From NCBI GenBank assembly GCA_002633025.1, contig NMRB01000237.1, forward strand, positions 29,818 to 93,817: 64,000 nucleotides of DNA, written 5' to 3'. Of this stretch, positions 45,431-57,184 are shown piece after piece. The position numbers were made by a program, and so were the translations under genes. The notes beneath the pieces are model-generated. The model had not been told where the DNA came from. It was given only the letters and a program-made list of their open reading frames with translations, and did no database searches. Every line of letters starts with the position of its first letter. The first letter of the stretch is position 1. Origin of the DNA: Notospermus geniculatus (lineage: Eukaryota > Nemertea > Pilidiophora > Heteronemertea > Lineidae).

Positions 45431-46148
45431 TCCCATCTTCTTACTGATTAGTAAATATTCCATGCATAGATTGAGCTGATCTCCGATAACGAGGATCCCA
45501 GTCAATCCCATGTTAATCGACTCCTTCTTGAGACTCGGGGAGCTGAAGGCCGAGGATTAGGTACGAGGATTTCTCGGTACGTTTGTAATCGCGGTGTTGG
45601 TTATTCTGGCGATACTGGAAGAGATGTCTGGAGTGGAATTCAGTCGTCTGCTCTGTAAAATTGTTCGATCTGCCTGGCTGATAGTTTACTGGGATGGAGG
45701 CCCAGTTGTGTCCTCTGCTCAGTCCAGGTCAATTTCCAGCCTCAAAACCTTTATTCAATGGTGTAAATATTGAAGAGGGACAGTTGTATTGTAGCACAAC
45801 ACCTGTTATACTGCCACCCAATATAGAAATACAGTACAGCAGCTCTTCTGCTATCATCCCAATCTTCTGTTTTCCCACTTGTTCTGTACGTAGACATTTC
45901 ACTTTACAAACCTGACACATTCGTATAGATTTTCAATACTCAACTTAAGTCCTCTGGATGGAGATGAATGGATGAGCCCCCTGTGTCTTCGATTTTCAAC
46001 CTCTGGCAGGCGGCCACGTCTCGATCGCAATCGGCTGATGCCTGATGGTACCGTCTGGTAAAAAGTTCGGAAATGTCCTGTGGTGTTCTCCCCAGGCTAT
46101 GAGGGGACATGGTAATGGGGTGAACAGTTTTCGCATTTATTTCTGCAT
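45431..46148. other. no gene recognised
   Basis: Short overlapping frames on opposite strands at 45694-45920; nothing recognised. Confidence 0.4.
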
Positions 46149-46149
46149 A

Positions 46150-46555
46150 TTTCATGTATTCATTGTTGAAAACAATGTGTATTCAAATCTTTGCATTCAT
46201 CATTGAATACCACCTGTATTCACCATTGAATACTCCATGTATTCACCATTGAATAGTCTCTGTATTCATCATTGAATCGTCCTTGTATTCACCATTGAAT
46301 ACTCCGTCTATTCACCATTGAATAGTCTCTGTATTCATCATTGAATACTCTCTGTATTCATCATTGAATACTCCATGTATTTAGCTTTGAATAGTCCTTG
46401 TATTCATCATTGAATACTCCATGTATTTAGCATTGAATACTCTGTGTATTCATCATTCAAAACACTGTGTATTCATCATTGGCTATAATCTGTATTCTTG
46501 ATTGAATACAACATGTTCTTCACTGACTAAGTCATGTATTTTTCACTGAATACTA
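46150..46555. repeat. 23-bp array of GTATTCA-TGAATAC dyads
   Basis: About seventeen imperfect units of the type TGTATTCACCATTGAATACTC. Each unit is itself a dyad: GTATTCA, four bases, TGAATAC. Units in the middle (46200-46440) are best conserved and the edges decay. Confidence 0.93.
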
Positions 46556-46559
46556 CAAG

Positions 46560-49095
46560 TCAAATGAGTACTTCATATAATTCTGTTGCCCGTTTGATTT
46601 AAAGACTGGAACGTTGACCCCACACCGCATGAACCACGGACGTGTGCTCACTCGGTCGCTCCATAATCCTGCCCAAATTTCCGCTGATCGACCAGTCACA
46701 TCTTATAAAAAACATTGTATATGTCGGTAGTTTATCGTTGTGCGCCCCCTCGTCTGTCTGGATCTGTGTGTCATCTCATATGGATTACCTATGATTGATC
46801 TCCTCTCAAAAAAAAACACCAAGTCGGCCGGTCGTCATATATTTGGATGATCATATCTCAAAGAAGAAGCACTTTCTCATGGTTTTGGCTTTTCAGATGA
46901 TCATCAATTCTTGTCAATTTTTTTGCGACGGCAAAGCCTCAGAGAGTTCTCTAGCCGTCTTTTTTCGTCGTTTCATCAGGGTAACCAGTTGCTTCTAGAT
47001 TGTAACATGAGGTGAATCATATACAGGGCCCACCCCAGTGTCTTGCTCTAAGTGGGTTCATTCAGAGTGAGTGCCACAAGAGAATTATCAAAGATCATCT
47101 CCTCTGAGTTTCTGAAATTTGCCACCAGGGGAGCTGCTTCATTTCCAACTCAGCTCACGAACCTCTTCCTAACTTCCTTCCACAAATCCCTGTAATCTTT
47201 CCACGGTTGTACCCAGACTCTGTGTTTCCACCGACATCCGTCGAGAACCATTTTCTGCTCTGTCAGATTTCATTAAGATTTCAAAGATTTTCCCCTCATT
47301 TTCTTCTTTCAATGTTGTAATGGATTATCTTCTTGTGGTGGAGACTCCACAATCTCATCCAACTTTTTCACTTAAGCTGCTTTCTCATGAAACTTCCATT
47401 CCAACTTTGCCGTTGGAAAAAAACGATAAGTTGGCTTTCAAATTTGACTTGGTTAAACTTGTGTCATCAGATCTCAACCGGTTGTTCAAGATTTTCAAGA
47501 GTTCACTTCTTTTCCCTTGGAGATTGGCGATATTGGTGTTGCTAGGTCTGTAAGTGGAATCTCCACAATGGTTGGATTGGAAGAGTGCTGGCTGTTTGTG
47601 CAGGAAAGCGAGGGTTCAATTCATGGGTAGTAACATCCGATGGCTTTCAGCAGTCCGTGGCAGACTCCATTAATTTGAAGATGAACACAAAGTTGTGAAT
47701 GAAAAGCTTGTGAAATGAGTTTGTCTCTGATTGTCTCACAGGTCGGTGATAAGGGTTAGTATAAAGGAAAGAGTTACTGGGCAGAAGAGTCATTAAGGGG
47801 AAGGATTGTCTGAAACGACCCTTGAAGATCTCCGATACACAAGACTGTTTTGTCCCTTAGACCCTTGTCACCATGTGAAAATGCTACAGGCAGGAATCAT
47901 GAGGGACTCAAGGGGGATTAGGGGTCCTGGAGTGGAAGGGAATAGGTTCTGTCCCTTTAAGAGGGGATTAAGGAAAGAGAGCCATAATGAGGTTTGCAAT
48001 GATAGTCTATTTTCGACTGGGAGTCCATTGTTGGTGGTTGGTACGTTAGGTATGGTAACATCCTGTGGTACATATTCCTGTGGGTGATCTGACCGCAGAT
48101 GTGGTCGTCATTCTGAATGATTGATTCTGTTTCTGGTACCCCTGGGAAACATTTCATGGCACGGTGGGGAAATTGTCCAATTACTGTCTGCGTCAGATAT
48201 GGTTGGCCTCCACGGAGATCTGTGGCCAGGATGGTGTCGGGATGGTTGCTGCGCTATACGGGGTCCAAACGCTGTTCCGGTATTTCAGGCCTAAAGGTAC
48301 TGCTCCGCATTACAGTTATTTGTCTCCTCATCTTCATCTTCACATCCAGGAAGTCCGTCCGTCCGTCAGTTCATCTTGCTGAGTGATTCTTCATCAGAAT
48401 TTCATCCTTCACGTCATCCCAACACCAATCAAAATATCCACAAAAGTGAAAAACTCTAGGGTTGCCATCTTTTTCAGGGTATTCGTTCCTCCTTCATTGC
48501 CTCGATAATCTGGTACCATTCAGGTGGAGGTCATGATCAAGGTCAAGGACATTTGCAACTTTGACCTTGAACTTGTACATCACTGTGTATATCTGTTGTT
48601 GCTATGGCGACTTCTGTTGGGATTTTAGTGGGTTTACCGCAAAATTTCATTTGGGATATGTGTGGGAATAAGCTCTTCAAGTTGCTATCATCGTGTGGCA
48701 CAAAAGCCTGTTTCAATTGTCTGCAAGAATGTCAGTGAAATCCCAACAAAGGTCAACACTGTGTTGAATAACAAAACTTCCTCCCCCACAGCGACAGCCT
48801 AGAGAGTTCTTTCTGATAATAAGCACGAGTGTGCGTTTCTACGTTCCAGTTTCTACTATTTCCTACTTACGCGACAGTGGCGCCGGCAAGCGGCGGTCAC
48901 CCACGTCGACGCCGAAACCTTTTCAAGAGGTGATAGGTCCATTTGCCGGCAATCGTACGTTTTTTTCTTGTCGTCTGCATCTCAGTGTTCTCGGTGGTGA
49001 CTTTGCGTGGGGCGGGACACACGGGTTAGGAGGGTGGGGTCGCACTGCATACGAGGACCAGCACATGGTTGCCGGGTGGAGTTGCACAGCACTAG
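46560..49095. other. no gene recognised, one SINE-like head
   Basis: Frames at 47320-47553 and 48117-48386 occur in pairs in different frames of the same DNA and resemble nothing known to me. A GTCC run lies at 48354-48366. Confidence 0.4.
47560..47635 (+). repeat. possible tRNA-derived SINE head
   Basis: TTGGATTGGAAGAGTGCTGG resembles an A-box region and GCGAGGGTTCAATTCATGGG a B-box region 30 nt later. Confidence 0.45.
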
Positions 49096-49101
49096 AATTT
49101 T

Positions 49102-49235
49102 GGTGCTGAATTCCGAAGGTGTTTCAGCCATTTAATATACATTGTCAGGGCCTATCATACACTGCAGAAGTGGGCCTGCAGGCCCTGATGCTGTGTATTC
49201 ATTGGTAGAGCTTAACACGCCAGGAATTCAGCACC
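49102..49235. mobile_element. small MITE, GGTGCTGAATTCC termini
   Basis: GGTGCTGAATTCC (49102-49114) is exactly mirrored by GGAATTCAGCACC (49223-49235). Central GGGCCTATC and AGGGCC/GGCCCT words also pair. 134 bp, no target duplication that I can fix. Confidence 0.75.
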
Positions 49236-49480
49236 GTGTTGACCGTAGGTGGGATTGGGTTTCTCCCATCCTTCTCCTCCCTCATCTACAATGCATCCCC
49301 GGACACTTGCTTCCATAGTGTTTCTATATACCGGGCCCTATTTCCTATCACACGGTCACCGGTGTTGGTCTCCCTCCCTCCCACCCTACCATACCTGAGA
49401 ATGACTCCCAGTGGTGAGGGACTTTTCAACAGAGATGTACTCTAACTTTATCAGACTGACATGTAAATGTATAAAAAGAA

Positions 49481-49597
49481 ATGGCCATTGAAAGGCACAA
49501 ATTTCGGGTGGACATCTTTTCGTACAGCACAGGATTCGAAGTCAGTGACCGATGGAAAAACGTGCGTCAAAATTTTGAAAATGACAGGATTCAGAAG
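49481..49597 (+). CDS. candidate first coding exon (39 codons) ending at a splice donor
   Basis: An ATG in a fair initiation context (AAGAAATGG) opens a 39-codon frame that starts MAIERHKFRVDIF and ends FENDRIQK at AAG, followed immediately by GTGAGTGAG, an essentially ideal donor. An in-frame TAA lies 9 bases upstream of the ATG, so the frame cannot extend left without splicing. The composition (basic, with aromatic residues well spread) is protein-like. I recognise no domain. It would be a phase-0 exon; no downstream exon is visible in the window, but a recursive splice site lies on the same strand at 52914. It could be chance: one good donor after a short frame is not rare in 64 kb. Confidence 0.25.
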
Positions 49598-50425
49598 GTG
49601 AGTGAGTGTCCAGCATCCCAGATACAGAGACAGCCACATGAGATGCTACAGTGCCAGGATGTCCGTGTCCCGCCCCGCTCCAACCTCCACGGAGAACACT
49701 AGTCTCAAGTTGTTCCTCCTGATGTTTGATTTCAGTGTTGACTAACACCGTGTATGTGAATAGTTGTCAATAGATGTCGCTACCTCTCATATGGACTCAA
49801 AGCTATTAACAAAAGCAAAAATCCGTGCAGAAATATGTGGACTCTTGATCTAACAGTATTTTGCTCTTCATTTTATCGGTGTGACGCCTATCACTAACGC
49901 TGGCCCTTCTGTATTTGGTGAGCTTTAATGCTATAACTGTTTGGATCTCTAAACTGACAGATTCTCCCAAAGTATAGATTATCGATGGATCTCACATAAT
50001 CCATATTTCTTGCTGTGTATCACATTTTTTTGCGTAAATCCATCGCAGGCTTGCTATAACTTGGATGTCGCTGTGTTTGTGCAAATGTTGGCTTTGAAAG
50101 ACAGTGTGCATGGACTGTCGCAGAAAAATTTGGTAGGAACAGCGTAGGGCCTCATTGACTTTCTGGGGGTAGTGTATGTTGATTTGTCTAGGCGTGAGGT
50201 CTGATTGGCTGTTGCATGATGATGACCCCTGACCCCTGAGTTGGAAGTTGTTGGTGCCATTGTCTTGTGAATTGGGTTGCATGGTTGTTGGATTCGTGAG
50301 AATGGTCAAGCATGTTAGTTCTGAAATACATCATTTTCTCTTGCAGTTTATACACCTGATGTACTCAAGTTTGATACGAGTTGAAAGGAGTTGCTTGGGA
50401 ACTTTGAAAGATACTTGTGAAGGAG

Positions 50426-50590
50426 TAAGGGCTTGATTCCACCAGCATATGGTGTCAGCGGTAGCGTCCACCACAGTGCGACGCTGACGCGAAAGTGCGG
50501 TTGAAACGGTCGATGGACTAAACAGAAATGATTCGAAAGCCGACGCCGACATTGCCGCCGTCGCCATATGCTGGTGGAAACGAGCCCTTA
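50426..50590. mobile_element. MITE with 27-bp TIRs
   Basis: TAAGGGCTTGATTCCACC continuing to AGCATATGG (50426-50452) mirrors CCATATGCTGGTGGAA continuing to GAGCCCTTA (to 50590), with two mismatches. The interior is CpG-rich (GCGACGCTGACGCG, GCCGACGCCGACATTGCCGC). Confidence 0.85.
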
Positions 50591-50594
50591 GGAA

Positions 50595-51240
50595 GAGTGA
50601 TATGTGCCGATAATGTTCACATAAAAATGTCATTATAAATGTCATTTCCTAAGTCTTGGCCAGTGTTGTTAACGTGAATTCTCGAACCAATTGAGAAAGT
50701 TCTGTTGTTGAGAATTTCAAAATTATGAACCGCGAAATTCTTCCTCCAGCGACAAAACCCTGACCATCTCCATGGTACAAGTTATCATTGCCTTTATCAA
50801 TTTCATTGTGTTGAAAGTGACAAGTGATAAAACTTGGTGATTCTTTCTAAAAACTTGGTTACTGGTCATGTCATGATGCTGAGTACCCCGAGCTAATCCC
50901 AACTTAACACTACAAACAAAACTGACAGAAACCCATGAAAAAAATCTCACCATTCTTTTTCGCGACTTTGATGTGACAGATTGAGTTAGTAGATCAGACA
51001 ATTGGCCAAACTCATCTGAGACAATATGGACTTCTCGTAATTAGAAAATAGGAATCTTCCATGATAAGGGTCATCGAATCTGGTCAGGAGCACCTGGGGT
51101 GAGGGGATGACACAATACAACTTGATCGGCTATTGTGGCGCTGAGCTCTGTGAGGGTACCGGTGACAAATTAGCTGGGGAAGAAGTTGACAGTTGGTGTT
51201 AGGGAAGCCCTGGGGGATGATAGTGGATGTGGCTTGGATG
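50595..51240. other. no gene recognised
   Basis: Non-coding by inspection. Confidence 0.4.
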
Positions 51241-51248
51241 GGATAAGA

Positions 51249-51398
51249 GGGAGGTTTAGAAATCAAACGATGAACGTAAACATTAACGACAACGATATTT
51301 TGTGTACTGAAAATGCAATATAAAATCTGGTTGATATTTAGTACGAAAAGTAACATTGTCGTAAAGTTTACGTTTATCGTTTGATTTCTAAACCTCCC
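51249..51398. mobile_element. foldback MITE with about 44-bp TIRs
   Basis: GGGAGGTTTAGAAATCAAAC continuing through ACGTAAAC is mirrored from 51355 to 51398 with two mismatches and one indel. 150 bp; TAA lies beyond the right end, but the left flank is not a clean match. Confidence 0.85.
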
Positions 51399-51399
51399 T

Positions 51400-52225
51400 A
51401 ATAACTGCTTCTTAATCCTTTCACTGCAAATTTTGGCAAAAATGATCATAATAAGAAAGGTTTCTGGAGTGCCTGATGAAATGTGAAGCGCTTTGAGACT
51501 GTATTACAGTGAAAAGTGCTGTAGAAAAGGTCTTACATTGATTCAGCAAAGCCACTGAAAGCGACAAATGAATGTCTGAGTGTGCATTTCACCTCCTGCC
51601 CTGCTGGGGAAAATATACCCACACCAAACACTCCATCCTCATCATCAAAGTCTTCTCTACAGCTTCCCATCACTAAAGTCGCGTGAAGAGCATGATTGAT
51701 TTCCCCCGAGCTGTTGACTTATCCCTCAAAATACATATTTCTTTTCAAACATGAAGCGTCTCCGAGATTCATCAAATCATGGCCTTGGGCTTTGTTCTGT
51801 TGCTTTATATGTACGGCTCGTCCGATTGGCTGGTTTGTTTGCTCTGACTACGAGCTTTGTGAACGCGGAGGCAATATTGTTACTTAGGAACATCATGCAA
51901 ATGGTTAGTGCTGCCACCTATACCAGCGAGTTGAAGCAGTACAAGGCTTTCATTCATGTTCTGTTGAAAAATGATCCTGAATCATTGCAAATTAATGACT
52001 TTATATGAGATTTCATGTTTCGGTTAAGTTCAAACAAATTCACTTTATGATGATATTTAGAGAATTTGATTTGTAATTTTGATGAGTGTCTGCTATTCAA
52101 ATGACTGTTTACAAGCCTGAGAATAATTTGCACAACTTCTGTGAACTATTACAATCATCTCGTTAGCATGCTCGTCATATCAATAATGCCTGTAGGAATG
52201 TTGTGTTTGCTAGTCAACTAATCTG
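51400..52225. other. no gene recognised
   Basis: An 85-codon plus frame at 51751-52008 has a hydrophobic middle but no recognisable family. Confidence 0.4.
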
Positions 52226-52230
52226 ACTTA

Positions 52231-52448
52231 TTAACCCTTTCACGGCCACGGGAAATTTCGTAAAACTAATACATGTAAGCCAATTAAGTCATAAAATCGT
52301 ACAGAAAACCCTGCCATGTAGGTATTCATTGCAAAGTGCTCACTGAGAGCTTTCCAATGAATACCTATGTGATGGCTTTCGGCCACCATTCAAACTTTTT
52401 TGTGTGTTTCATTATTGACATAATTCATCTTAGGAGTGAAAGGGTTAA
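52231..52448. mobile_element. piggyBac-like MITE with perfect TTAA duplication
   Basis: TTAA at 52231-52234 and 52445-52448 bracket an element that begins CCCTTTCAC and ends GTGAAAGGG. Inside is a perfect 13-bp hairpin, TAGGTATTCATTG (52319) and CAATGAATACCTA (to 52367). No coding capacity. Distinct in sequence from the piggyBac-like MITE at 27848. Confidence 0.85.
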
Positions 52449-52886
52449 TAATGGATGTTTCAAACTGATATCATTAGGGACATTCTCAGCTTTGCAATTT
52501 TGGGAGAGAAATCAACAGGCACTTCTTTTCTCCTTTGTGTCCTGGTATGCCAAAGTCATTTGATGAAGTTACAACTGGCCCAAAAAAAGGAGATCCTCCT
52601 GAATGACTTAGCTGAGTCACGTTAAAGTTGTTGACCCTGGAGCCCAAAACTGCAATGCTGAAAACCCTTGTATCAAGGAATGCTCCCATTATACTAAAGT
52701 TCTAGAAACTGCATGTGATTACAATGTATGTCATGGCATTAGTGCAGATTCTAGAACAGAGATTTCTGACCAGTTGCTGTCCCCTGCATGTATTTCACCC
52801 CATATGATGGTTCCAACCTGGAGCCTCCCTATCATTGACCAGTTGTCAATGTTTTTCCAAACGCGTGTCAATTTTGCCATTTTACT

Positions 52887-52920
52887 TACTATGTTTTTCT
52901 CTTCTCTATTTTAGGTAAGT
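52887..52920 (+). promoter_or_regulatory. recursive (ratchet) splice site
   Basis: A branch-like TTACTTACTATG precedes the pyrimidine tract TTTTTCTCTTCTCTATTTTAG, which ends at 52914 and is immediately followed by GTAAGTACC. Acceptor and donor share one junction, so a zero-length exon would be removed in steps. This pattern is the published consensus for recursive splicing in long Drosophila and vertebrate introns. Its presence argues that a plus-strand gene with a very long intron spans this site. Splicing itself is inference. Confidence 0.55.
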
Positions 52921-53024
52921 ACCAGTTTGTAACGAAGTTTTGATATCTGTCGTAAGTCTGCCGGTCGGTGAGTAGAGGAAAGTTTTTGAAACAGGCATAT
53001 CAGGTTTAAATAACAAGCATTCAT

Positions 53025-53104
53025 CAGCTGAGCATCTGTCACATGGGCCTCTTGTTATAACCCTCAGCTGAGCCTCTGGCAGATGGGCCTCTTGTTATAA
53101 CCCA
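53025..53104. repeat. 40-bp tandem duplication
   Basis: CAGCTGAGC(A/C)TCTG ... GGGCCTCTTGTTATAACCC occurs twice, at 53025 and 53065. Confidence 0.95.
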
Positions 53105-54035
53105 ATTTGTTTGACCTTGTGCAATCAGTGTGGTGAATAGAAATTAGCTTCACGGCGAGCAGACACGAAATTACGCCCAAATAACATGAACTCCCGATCA
53201 GAGATGGTCGCGATGGCAGTAGTTATCAGACAGTAATGGCTGCCCCAGTTCCGCCCGTGCCACTTCCTGTTCGTTGTTACCGTACCTCGATAAAGTGACC
53301 AGTGATACGATCCTGACATCTGCTGTTAACGCTAATGGCAGATTAGATCTTTTTTACCTCCTTTAGATATTGATTTAGAAGAGTAGTTCTGTTCAGGCGT
53401 ATTGACAGTTGATATGGGATGTCATCATTGTTGTCTTCAGGTTTCTGATGCTGTTATTGTGGTTAGGGAACCAGTCTGCCAAGTGTTTCTATGGCGATGG
53501 TAATAGCCTTATTGCCTCAAGGTCAAAAAAGGTCGCTGACCTGTACGACCTTGAAAACATTTCGTGGTGTTGCTTATTCTTGCTGAACTGGGGATAAAAA
53601 GGTGGCACAATTAAAAGAGGGGATGTGTTAGTGTTAAAAAAGGGGCAGTTGCAAGGGTTCATAATTTGCCCTTCACTTCATTTTAATGACCCTTTTGTCT
53701 TCGTTTCTATATAGAGTAGACATGTTGTTTGAAAACCGATCCCTCTTTCATCGAAATAATACCACACAACCATTGTTCGATAAACCGCTATTTTTCTCTG
53801 ATTTATTCAATCATCATTTCTGCTCGAAAACGACATTATTGCGCATAGTAATGTATACAGGAAACACAAAAACACGACCAGGCAATTTACGCGGCATTAT
53901 TTTGGTATATGTGATAGTTTTATGAGGTGATATTAGGAGTGAAACCATCTGTATTGTTGATTTCATGATGGTGGTATGTATAACAGTATTACTGGTGTTA
54001 GATTTCTATGGAAAGTGAAATGTACTCTGACATGC
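53105..54035. other. no gene recognised
   Basis: Lies directly downstream of the putative recursive splice site. No conserved exon seen. Confidence 0.4.
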
Positions 54036-54040
54036 AAAGG

Positions 54041-54121
54041 GGAATGACAGGCCTTGCCGGGCTATTGTTTGCGAGGTGCATGCATTTTCGCGCCGGTCAT
54101 AACGGCAAGGTGTGGAATGAC
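54041..54121. mobile_element. AGGCCT palindromic MITE, second copy with its own 8-bp TSD
   Basis: Relative of the element at 3319: shares CTATTGTTTGCGAGG, GCATGC and ATTTTCGCGCC. The left half is reduced to AGGCCTTGCCGGG. The 8-mer GGAATGAC flanks it exactly (54041-54048 and 54114-54121), so it inserted independently, possibly already internally deleted. 65 bp. Confidence 0.88.
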
Positions 54122-54189
54122 TGAAATTGGTTTGGCCTGCTATCTGTGATGATTTGAGGTTGTCCAAAATGGCTGAGAGATTCACTAAT

Positions 54190-54478
54190 TGTATTTGTAT
54201 TAGATTTTTCCATCAGGGCTGAAGCCATAGCATTATTGGCCCTGGTAAGTATGGAAGAGGCCATCTCAAGCTACCGGTACTCGTGTTCCTCACTTGGATG
54301 GGGTCTTTTACTTGCCCTTGCAAAGGAACAAGGAACAAGGTACAAGGCACCACGGCTTACTGTCCCATGTGATGGACGTGAAGAGCCGGGAATGATTAAT
54401 CCCATGTGGCCCGGGATTTGAACTTAGGACCTGCTGCTTGCTAAGCCGGCTTGATAACCACTAGGCTATCAGGGCTCC
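54190..54478 (-). mobile_element. tRNA-derived SINE, copy 2
   Basis: Minus-strand copy. The head GGAGCCCTGATAGCCTAGTG contains the A box, and TAAGTTCAAATCCCGGG the B box (TTCAAATCC). Its body matches copies 1 and 3. The CCTTGTTCCTTG segment is duplicated, and an extra TACCGG insert is present near 54274. The 3' tail reads AATACAAATAC. Confidence 0.92.
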
Positions 54479-54479
54479 A

Positions 54480-55435
54480 CAGAGATCCAGCGGAGCCAAG
54501 CTTAACTCTGTTGAGAAACTGTCCTGTTGGCCTAGTGACTGTGGTTTCACTCTCACTCGAGAGATCCAGGTGTGATCGCTGATCTAGTTGCACCAACGAT
54601 GCCCAAAACTGCATCTCTACCTCCAGCATCCTGACGCGGTTGGGCATGTAGTCAAATACCGCTCAAATACCGTAACCCTAATCCAAGACCTCCCTGAAAA
54701 CCGACCTCCTTCTTCAGAACCGGTTGTCACAATAGATAAAACTGGAGTGAAAACTACCCGGTTGATTTAGAGCTCCGAGAGGATGACTCGTCTCTGAACC
54801 GTGGGGTGGAGATGTCAAATTACCCGAACGACGCTCGTTTCAGACTCCAGGCAAGATTTGGAATGGAACCAATCGAGCTAAAATTGTCAAATTAGCCCCT
54901 ACTCAATGTGACGGGGTGAGCCCACGATGCAAAATTAAGTCCCAGTGGAAATTTGTGGATCGTCTGCTCGAGGCTGGAAGCAGACGTGATAAGGTGTCGT
55001 CTGCAGACCGTGCACAGGCCATGCGGTCTGCAGACCAAAGGCTGCGCTGGGGGCTTTGAATCTCTGATTGTGTAGGGAGAATTGATGGTTTTCTTGTGAT
55101 GATGAGATACGGGTTACTGTCAATGGTACGCCATGTTGATGATAGCGAGGCTATTGTTGGCGTGCTGTGATAAATCTCGATATCGGCCCAATCTTATGCC
55201 ACTATCCCGGGGCAGTTTGATCGAAATGGCTGATTATTTAGAAGATTGGGACCATAAAGAGGGTATAGGAATGTCACATGATTTGTTGTGAGGGACTGCG
55301 GTGGGCGGGTGACGTTATGTCTTTATTTGGGAATCTGTTGACATTGGGTTACCTGAATATTTTCCCCATCTGTAGTTCAAGTTGGTACACTCCACTGCCA
55401 GTTCAGGTGGGTTTACATATCACTCACTGTGAACA
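54480..55435. other. no gene recognised
   Basis: Mixed-composition DNA; a short CTGCAGACCGTGC... GGTCTGCAGACC inverted word occurs near 55001-55038. Confidence 0.4.
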
Positions 55436-55437
55436 AT

Positions 55438-55611
55438 CAGGCGCGGATCCAAGGGGGCACACCCGGCACGTGCCTCCCCTTTCGGCCAACAAATCTGTAA
55501 AATCGACCGTGAAATTCTGCAATTTGGAGCAAATCATTGAAATTCACCGCAGACTTCAATGTTTCTAGCACAGTGCGCCCCCTCTTTTCCAAAATCATGG
55601 ATCCACCCCTG
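55438..55611. mobile_element. hAT-like MITE, CAGG..GGATCCA termini
   Basis: The left end CAGGCGCGGATCCAAGGGGG mirrors the right end CCCCCTCTTTTCC...TGGATCCACCCCTG. The flanking 8-mers TGAACAAT and ACAACAGT match at 5 of 8, compatible with an old hAT duplication. CAGGGGYGGATCCA ends are a common hAT MITE type. 174 bp. Confidence 0.7.
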
Positions 55612-55614
55612 ACA

Positions 55615-56965
55615 ACAGTTGTCAAGTGATGTAAGACAACGACGAACGTCACTGCATGACGAAAGTGCACATCTGGCATTTAGGTGGGTTCAGAATGCTA
55701 CCCTTTGCATGTTAACAAGAAATCTGTGAAAGGTGATGCTGTATTTTTACAGCTTGAAATTTATCAGCCAGGATTAGCATTCTGTAGCTTTCAGAAGTTG
55801 GCACTTAGTACAACATCCTTGCAATTGTTTTCATGTGATGTTTTTGGCATCAAACTTCCTCCATTAAAGTCATAGAAAGTCAAGATGCACTTAGCTCCAC
55901 CTCCACAACACAGTTGAGCTCACAACAGATCAGAAGTATGAAAAAATCAGCGAAAAACATATATTTACCCATTTGGTCCATTAATTTAGTTCTCTCCCGG
56001 CGCAAAAACACTGAAGTTGATATCCTGAGTATGGCTGCCCATTAGAGGCTCGGGCGTTGTTAACACAACGAATGCGCTATGATTCGGCCATTATTGGTTC
56101 TGTTAGCCATTAGTCGGCACAGAATGCGCGAATAAACAAGCGATATATCTAATGCCTTCGGTCGTCATTATGTATCGGAACGGAAAAACAAAAATATTCT
56201 GGAATGATGTGTCGGAGATGGCGGAAACGGGGAAGTTTTCGTTGAAAGCTATTGTGCCATGTTCGGCTTAAGCTGGCAGCATCAGATATGCAGCTTTGTC
56301 GCCAGTTGTATCGTGGTTTTCTCTGAGGCTAGAAACCATAGGTTTTTGTGGTCAGACTGGCCTAGTGCAAACATCAGCTTGTGTCACACCACTTGACATT
56401 ACGGGTTCAATGGGGAGCGCCAATTGGTCACGTGATGACTACTGATAGAGCAGACGTGACACCTAGCGTTGACCTAGGCCCATTGTTCGAGAGATGCGGT
56501 TCACCAAGCACGGCCAATCACACCTTGAATCGTCATGAATAATAGGTGGCATTGGTGTACTATCAGTTCAAAACCACGCGTATATTCTCGCGTGGTCTGC
56601 GTGATCGGTGTTCCCTATTCCCCATTGGACAGAGGCATCTACAGAGGAAGGTGCACTGCATGTCAATTTCAGAGGGTTTACTTACAAACGACTAGATAAT
56701 CACCAAATCATAAGACATACTTGATAATTTATAAAAGTTAATTAGTCTCGTTAAGGGATGTCTGTATTGTAGCTCGTTAAGGGAGGCCATTTGCCTTATA
56801 GTCAAGTTTTGAGGAATCAGTGGGGTCGTTTAGCAGAACATTTCATCTTTCGATGGTGAAATCAGGATTCAGGTTCACTGCAGTTGCTAGGATGACAATG
56901 GACATAAGTTCACAGTTTTGAAGCTCTGGACTCAAATTTCTGTCAGGTCTCCTTGCGTATAAGCA
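55615..56965. other. no gene recognised
   Basis: CTCGTTAAGGGA occurs twice near 56748 and 56772; otherwise featureless. Confidence 0.4.
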
Positions 56966-56971
56966 AATAAA

Positions 56972-57184
56972 AATCGCCGCAGTGCGCTGTGTATCGCCGC
57001 AGTGTGCTGTGTATCGCCGCAGTGCGTTGTGTATCGCCACAGTGCGCTGTGTATTGCCGCAGTGCGCTGTGTATTGCCCACAGTACACTGTGGACTGTGT
57101 ATCACCACAGTGCGCTGTGTATCACTGCAGTGCGCTGTGTATTGCCGCAGTGCGCTGTGTATCACCACAGAGCACTGTGTATCG
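56972..57184. repeat. 20-bp minisatellite, about 10 copies
   Basis: Unit TATCGCCGCAGTGCGCTGTG with changes in the CGCCGC part (CACCAC, TGCCGC). One unit near 57077 is expanded. Frames in every phase across it (63-106 codons) arise from the repeat. Confidence 0.95.
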
